Below are positions 7,622-9,705 of a stretch of DNA of 9,705 nucleotides, piece after piece. The DNA lies in assembly GCA_902490355.1 (NCBI GenBank), contig CABUDN010000102.1, forward strand, positions 1 through 9,705, given 5' to 3'. The position numbers and the translations under genes were made by a program. The notes beneath the pieces were generated by a model, which saw only the letters and a list, made by a program, of their open reading frames with translations, made no database searches and was not told where the DNA came from. The DNA comes from an uncultured Oscillibacter sp. (lineage in GTDB: Bacteria; Bacillota; Clostridia; Oscillospirales; Oscillospiraceae). Positions within the stretch are counted from its first letter, which is position 1; every line of letters starts with the position of its first letter.

Positions 7622-7918
7622 TCAATACTCCTCCATCAGCAACATGCGGGCGGCGATCTCCCGGGCGTCCGCCTGATACGTCCCGTCGGCGATCTGCTGG
7701 CGCAGAGCATCCAGCTCCTGCCGGGAGGGACGGGTGCGGATCTGCTGGACCAGCTGCCCGGAGGTCTCCTTGATCCGCTTTTCCGTTTCGCTCAGGTGGG
7801 AGGAGAACTGCACCTGATCGTAATGCTGCCCGGAAGTCCGCACAGACTCCGGTTCGCCTTTTTTGCCGTACAGTGCTGCGACGGGGTGTGTCCCGCCGGA
7901 ACCGATCGGATTGACCAT
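7622..7918 (-). CDS. flgM: Anti-sigma-28 factor FlgM
   Basis: Binds the flagellar sigma factor (sigma-28/SigD/FliA) and holds late flagellar genes off until the hook-basal body is complete. The 98-residue product has a disordered, Gly/Ser-rich N-terminus (MVNPIGSGGTHPV). Its C-terminal half shows the FlgM sigma-binding pattern: VQFSSHLSETEKRIKE, then LDALRQQIADGTYQADAREI and ARMLLMEEY. The ATG at 7918 follows GGGAGGG (7925-7931) at 6 bases; a GTG at 7933 would lie inside that site and is rejected. It is the first gene of the seven-gene operon. The adjacent sigma-28-like promoter elements fit the known autoregulatory arrangement of FlgM. Confidence 0.92.
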   Translation of the reverse strand: MVNPIGSGGTHPVAALYGKKGEPESVRTSGQHYDQVQFSSHLSETEKRIKETSGQLVQQIRTRPSRQELDALRQQIADGTYQADAREIAARMLLMEEY

Positions 7919-7966
7919 TGCATGCCCTCCCACGTATCATGAAATGTGTGCTTGTGTTATGGTGCT

Positions 7967-7987
7967 GGCCGGGAGACTTCCCCGGCC
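7967..7987 (-). other. GC-rich hairpin in the flgM leader
   Basis: Seven-bp inverted repeat (7967-7973 with 7981-7987) around a seven-base loop, 49 bases upstream of the flgM ATG. Neither strand has a U tract after it, so it is not a terminator. In the - strand RNA a GGA lies at the loop edge (7981-7979), which is the kind of position CsrA can bind; that role is inference. Confidence 0.4.
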
Positions 7988-7998
7988 CCTTACTGACT

Positions 7999-8025
7999 AT
8001 ATCGTCCAAATCACCGGAAAACATA
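7999..8025 (-). promoter_or_regulatory. Candidate sigma-28-type promoter for the flgM operon
   Basis: On the - strand GACGATAT (8006-7999) matches the Gram-positive sigma-28 -10 GCCGATAT at 7 of 8 positions. Fifteen bases upstream is TATG (8025-8022), which matches TAAA at only two positions. A TATAGT hexamer (8001-7996) overlaps and could serve sigma-A, but no convincing -35 was found for it. The distance of about 80 bases to flgM is reasonable. Confidence 0.4.
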
Positions 8026-8077
8026 AGGGTTTCCGGGAGAAAATCCGCCATTTTATCAAATGCCCGCCTGGGGGAGG

Positions 8078-8104
8078 TTATCTTTTCCGTCCGGCGGCCG
8101 ATAT
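8078..8104 (+). promoter_or_regulatory. Sigma-28 (SigD/FliA)-type promoter for the hemerythrin gene
   Basis: GCCGATAT at 8097-8104 is an exact match to the -10 element of Gram-positive sigma-28 promoters. At the consensus distance of 15 bases upstream is TTAT (8078-8081), an imperfect -35 (two of four matches to TAAA). The expected transcript start near 8111 leaves a leader of about 55 bases before the hemerythrin ATG. AT-rich sequence follows the element. Confidence 0.6.
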
Positions 8105-8147
8105 AAGTATAGAATGGTTGACCCTGCGGCGGTGCTGTGGGAGTCAG

Positions 8148-8154
8148 AAAGGAG
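8148..8154 (+). promoter_or_regulatory. Ribosome binding site of the hemerythrin gene
   Basis: AAAGGAG lies 11 bases before the ATG at 8166, a long spacing. Two nearer ATGs (8156, 8159) are in another frame and open only a six- or five-codon peptide, so they do not start the hemerythrin. Confidence 0.7.
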
Positions 8155-8165
8155 CATGATGAACG

Positions 8166-8564
8166 ATGAAATATGAATTGACCCAGGACCTGGTGACCGG
8201 AAATGCGCTGATTGATTCCGAACACCGCCAGCTCTTTGCTGCGGTAAACAGTTTGATGGATGCCTGCTCCCAGGGCAAGGGACGGGGACAGATCCAGCAG
8301 ACGGTGACGTTTTTGAGCGACTATGTGGTCAAGCACTTCGGCGACGAGGAGCGGCTTCAGGTTCAAAGCAGCTATCCCGGATACACTGCCCATAAGCAGT
8401 TCCACGACGGGTACCGCCGTCAGCTGGCGGATGTGATGCAGGAGCTGCTGCAGGCCGGCCCGACGGTCAAGGCCCTGGGCGATCTCAACCGCGTGGTGGC
8501 AGTGCTGATCTCCCACATCCGCACGGAGGACAGACGTCTGGCCCAGCACATGCAGAAGAAATAA
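8166..8564 (+). CDS. Bacteriohemerythrin (diiron, O2-binding)
   Basis: Small cytoplasmic four-helix-bundle protein that binds oxygen through a two-iron centre; in bacteria related domains act in oxygen sensing, delivery or scavenging. The 132-residue product has the family's usual length, and all seven expected iron ligands are visible: H20 (IDSEH), H57 and E61 (KHFGDEE), H76 and H80 (AHKQFH), H117 and D122 (SHIRTED). The conserved N-terminal Trp common in the family is absent. The ATG at 8166 is fixed by an in-frame TGA at 8160-8162. The gene diverges from the flgM operon, has a sigma-28-type -10 in front of it, and ends in a strong terminator, so it is probably monocistronic. A role in aerotaxis or in protecting motile anaerobes from oxygen is inference. 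Confidence 0.94.
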   Translation: MKYELTQDLVTGNALIDSEHRQLFAAVNSLMDACSQGKGRGQIQQTVTFLSDYVVKHFGDEERLQVQSSYPGYTAHKQFHDGYRRQLADVMQELLQAGPTVKALGDLNRVVAVLISHIRTEDRRLAQHMQKK

Positions 8565-8595
8565 AGCGGGGTTGAAAACCCTGCAAAATCCACAC

Positions 8596-8633
8596 AACGT
8601 CCCCCGGTGCTCAGGCACCGGGGGACGTTTTTT
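8596..8633 (+). terminator. Rho-independent terminator after the hemerythrin gene
   Basis: A perfect 15-bp inverted repeat (8596-8610 with 8615-8629) closes a TCAG loop and runs into six T (8628-8633). It begins 32 bases after the stop codon of the hemerythrin gene. Confidence 0.95.
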
Positions 8634-8644
8634 GCAAAGACAGA

Positions 8645-8680
8645 GGAAAGACGCCCTGCCCGAAGCACGGGCGGGGCGTC
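8645..8680 (-). terminator. Probable terminator of the histidine-kinase-like gene
   Basis: A 13-bp inverted repeat with one mismatch (8650-8662 with 8668-8680) around a five-base loop overlaps the stop codon of the - strand gene. It is followed on that strand by TTTCCTCTG, a weak U tract. With the hemerythrin terminator it forms a double barrier between convergent genes. Confidence 0.65.
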
Positions 8681-9488
8681 AGTTCTGAGAGCGGATGGAA
8701 AATGCACGGGCCGGCAGGGCGTCCGCCAGGGCCAAAAGGGTCCGGTTGAAACCGCCGGAGTAGTCAAAGCGGATGTCCTGCACCTGCTGGCCGCTTTGCC
8801 GGTCCGGCAGGGAGAGGGTGAAGCGGCTGCCCTTGCCCGGACGGGATTCGGCCATCAGGGCGCCGCCATGGGCCTCGGCGATCCGGCGGCACAGGCTCAG
8901 CCCCAGGCCCACGCCGTGGGGCGGGGGAGCGGGCCGGTCCGGCTGCTGGGGCGGGGCGAAAAGCGAGGCCAGACGCTCTTCGGAGATGCCGCAACCGGTG
9001 TCACTGACCCGCAGTAAAATCCGGCCCTGGCTGCGCCGCAGTTCCACCGTGACGGTGCCTCCGGCCGGGGTAAATTTGAAGGCGTTGGAGAGCAGATGAT
9101 AGAGCAGCTGCTCGAGAGCATCCGGCGCGAGGGCGCAGAGGTGATGCTCCATGGGACAGGAAAAGCGCAACTCCAGATCCAGCAGAGGGGCCAGGGCCCC
9201 GGCCCGCTGGCAGATCTCACTGACCAGTTCCACAATGTCCCGGTCCTCCAGCGACAGAGGAAGGCCGCTGCTCAGCCGGGCGGCGGAGGAGAGGGTATTG
9301 ACCAGCCGCAGCAGCTGGTAGTAGCTCTGATCCAGCACGGCGGCCCGGGCGTCGAGCCGGGGATCTTGTTCCCGGGCGCTCTCCGGAGCCAGCTGGGCTG
9401 CCGCCAGGTGGAGATTGCTCAGTGCACCCCGCATCTGAGCGGCAATGGCCGGGAAGAGGGCGGCCAGATTGGTTTGCTCAGGCTCCAT
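8679..9488 (-). CDS. Soluble histidine-kinase-like protein with intact ATPase domain but no H-box histidine
   Basis: Related to two-component sensor kinases; substrate and partner unknown. The 269-residue product has no membrane segment and no sensor domain. Residues 10-75 look like a helical dimerisation domain, with QMRGALSNL where ELRTPLTAI-type H-boxes lie; the position three before that Arg, normally His, is Ala17. The HATPase domain is complete: N box LLSNAFKF (N135), G1 DTGCGI (163-168), G2 GVGLGL (192-197) and GKGSRFTLSLP. About 40 residues without recognised motifs follow, ending FSIRSQN. The ATG at 9488 follows GAAAGGAG within 14 bases; the open frame runs to 9590, but that extension crosses the leader and lacks a start site. 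The upstream region carries Spo0A-box-like repeats, so sporulation-linked expression is inferred. It could be a phosphatase or regulatory pseudokinase, or use another histidine such as H27. Confidence 0.85.
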   Translation of the reverse strand: MEPEQTNLAALFPAIAAQMRGALSNLHLAAAQLAPESAREQDPRLDARAAVLDQSYYQLLRLVNTLSSAARLSSGLPLSLEDRDIVELVSEICQRAGALAPLLDLELRFSCPMEHHLCALAPDALEQLLYHLLSNAFKFTPAGGTVTVELRRSQGRILLRVSDTGCGISEERLASLFAPPQQPDRPAPPPHGVGLGLSLCRRIAEAHGGALMAESRPGKGSRFTLSLPDRQSGQQVQDIRFDYSGGFNRTLLALADALPARAFSIRSQN

Positions 9489-9533
9489 GAAACTCTCCTT
9501 TCGGGCGCGGAAGGCGTCCTGAATAGCATGTGC

Positions 9534-9568
9534 GGCAGGTCCCGGGTCCAATCCCGGAAAACCCTGCC
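9534..9568 (-). other. Two-part hairpin in the leader of the kinase-like gene
   Basis: An outer 6-bp stem (9534-9539 with 9563-9568) and an inner 5-bp stem (9542-9546 with 9553-9557) are separated by a small asymmetric internal loop. The structure lies 45 bases before the ATG at 9488 and has no U tract following it on the - strand, so it is a leader structure and not an obvious attenuator. It matches no riboswitch family I recognise. Confidence 0.4.
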
Positions 9569-9580
9569 TTTCTCTCCAAC

Positions 9581-9609
9581 AGCATAGCAAAATCCAGTTG
9601 GGAAAACAA
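9581..9609 (-). promoter_or_regulatory. Candidate sigma-A promoter (extended -10) of the kinase-like gene
   Basis: On the - strand TGCTATGCT (9589-9581) is an extended -10, with a weak -35 TTGTTT (9609-9604) at 17-base spacing. The poor -35 is what one expects of an activator-dependent promoter, and Spo0A-box-like repeats begin just upstream of it. Confidence 0.45.
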
Positions 9610-9615
9610 GGAATT

Positions 9616-9642
9616 TGTCGGGATTTGTCGAATTTTGTCGAA
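9616..9642. promoter_or_regulatory. Three tandem Spo0A-box-like repeats at 10-base spacing
   Basis: Heptamers at 9616-9622 (TGTCGGG), 9626-9632 (TGTCGAA) and 9636-9642 (TGTCGAA) repeat head to tail with exactly one helical turn between starts. TGTCGAA is the 0A box bound by the sporulation master regulator Spo0A, and tandem boxes at 10-base spacing are the known mode of dimer binding. Two are perfect and the third matches 5 of 7. They sit immediately upstream of the candidate -35 of the kinase-like gene; they could also act on a + strand gene beyond the window. Confidence 0.75.
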
Positions 9643-9679
9643 ATTATTCATATTGTAACAGCCACATTTGAACGAGCTA

Positions 9680-9685
9680 TTGACA
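9680..9685 (+). promoter_or_regulatory. Possible -35 element of a + strand gene beyond the window
   Basis: An exact TTGACA sits in AT-rich sequence 20 bases from the window end. A -10 at normal spacing would fall at about 9703, across the window edge, so this cannot be confirmed here. Confidence 0.3.
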
Positions 9686-9705
9686 AGCATTATTTCTCAG
9701 AACAG

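Noticed and set aside
4487..7942. A 1151-codon open frame on the + strand
   Set aside because: It lies antisense to flgL, flgK, flgN and flgM, whose family motifs are unmistakable. It starts at a TTG without a ribosome binding site, crosses three gene boundaries, and its Gly/Val/His-rich translation shows no recognisable domain. It is a by-product of GC-rich codon use, although its length is striking.
7967..8036. Inverted repeats in the divergent region as terminators or a riboswitch
   Set aside because: Both repeats (7967-7987 and 8014-8036) have 7-bp stems and no U tract on either strand, and the region matches no riboswitch core I know.
7602..8618. A 338-codon - strand frame across the hemerythrin gene and the flgM region
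   Set aside because: It is antisense to the hemerythrin with all its iron ligands, spans the hemerythrin terminator, the promoter region and the flgM 5' half, and looks like no known protein.
9616..9642. The 10-base repeat as a CRISPR or replication iteron
   Set aside because: Units are only seven bases and three in number, with no long spacers and no replication gene; the match to the 0A box explains them better.

Overview
The window looks like chromosomal DNA from a flagellated, probably spore-forming, GC-rich member of the Firmicutes (class Clostridia, most like Oscillospiraceae relatives). Three things point there. The gene order flgM-flgN-flgK-flgL-DUF6470(YviE-like)-fliW-csrA is the late flagellar block known from Bacillus and Clostridia. 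The ribosome binding sites are strong AGGAGG-type sites. The right edge carries three Spo0A-box-like repeats. This taxonomic placement is inference from gene content and composition; no search was run.

Left (1-2906, + strand): the 3' part of a large c-di-GMP signalling gene. A fragment of an EAL domain is followed by PAS-like, GAF and further PAS-like regions and then a canonical GGDEF domain with an inhibitory (I) site. The EAL domain is cut by an in-frame TGA at 15-17, so the 5' end is incomplete or damaged. From 2907 to 3036 there are two Rho-independent terminators that separate this gene from the convergent flagellar operon.

Centre (3037-7918, - strand, transcribed right to left): a tight seven-gene operon. 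FlgM (anti-sigma-28), FlgN (export chaperone), FlgK and FlgL (hook-filament junction) and a DUF6470 protein are followed by the FliW/CsrA pair, in which FliW binds and restrains the RNA-binding regulator CsrA. All genes run the same way with gaps of 6 to 52 bases, except fliW and csrA, which overlap by one base.

Right (7919-9705): a 247-base divergent regulatory region, then a + strand bacteriohemerythrin gene preceded by an exact sigma-28 -10 element, and a strong terminator. A convergent - strand gene follows, encoding a soluble histidine-kinase-like protein. Its ATPase domain is complete, but the usual phospho-acceptor histidine is not visible. Its upstream region holds three head-to-tail Spo0A-box-like heptamers at exactly 10-base spacing, directly upstream of a possible extended -10 promoter. 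A TTGACA element at the right edge suggests another + strand gene beyond the window.

Taken together the window concerns the motility programme and its switches: c-di-GMP turnover, sigma-28/FlgM and FliW/CsrA control, an oxygen- or diiron-binding hemerythrin that may be part of the sigma-28 regulon, and a kinase-like protein probably under Spo0A. I see no transposon, CRISPR array, tRNA or rRNA gene.
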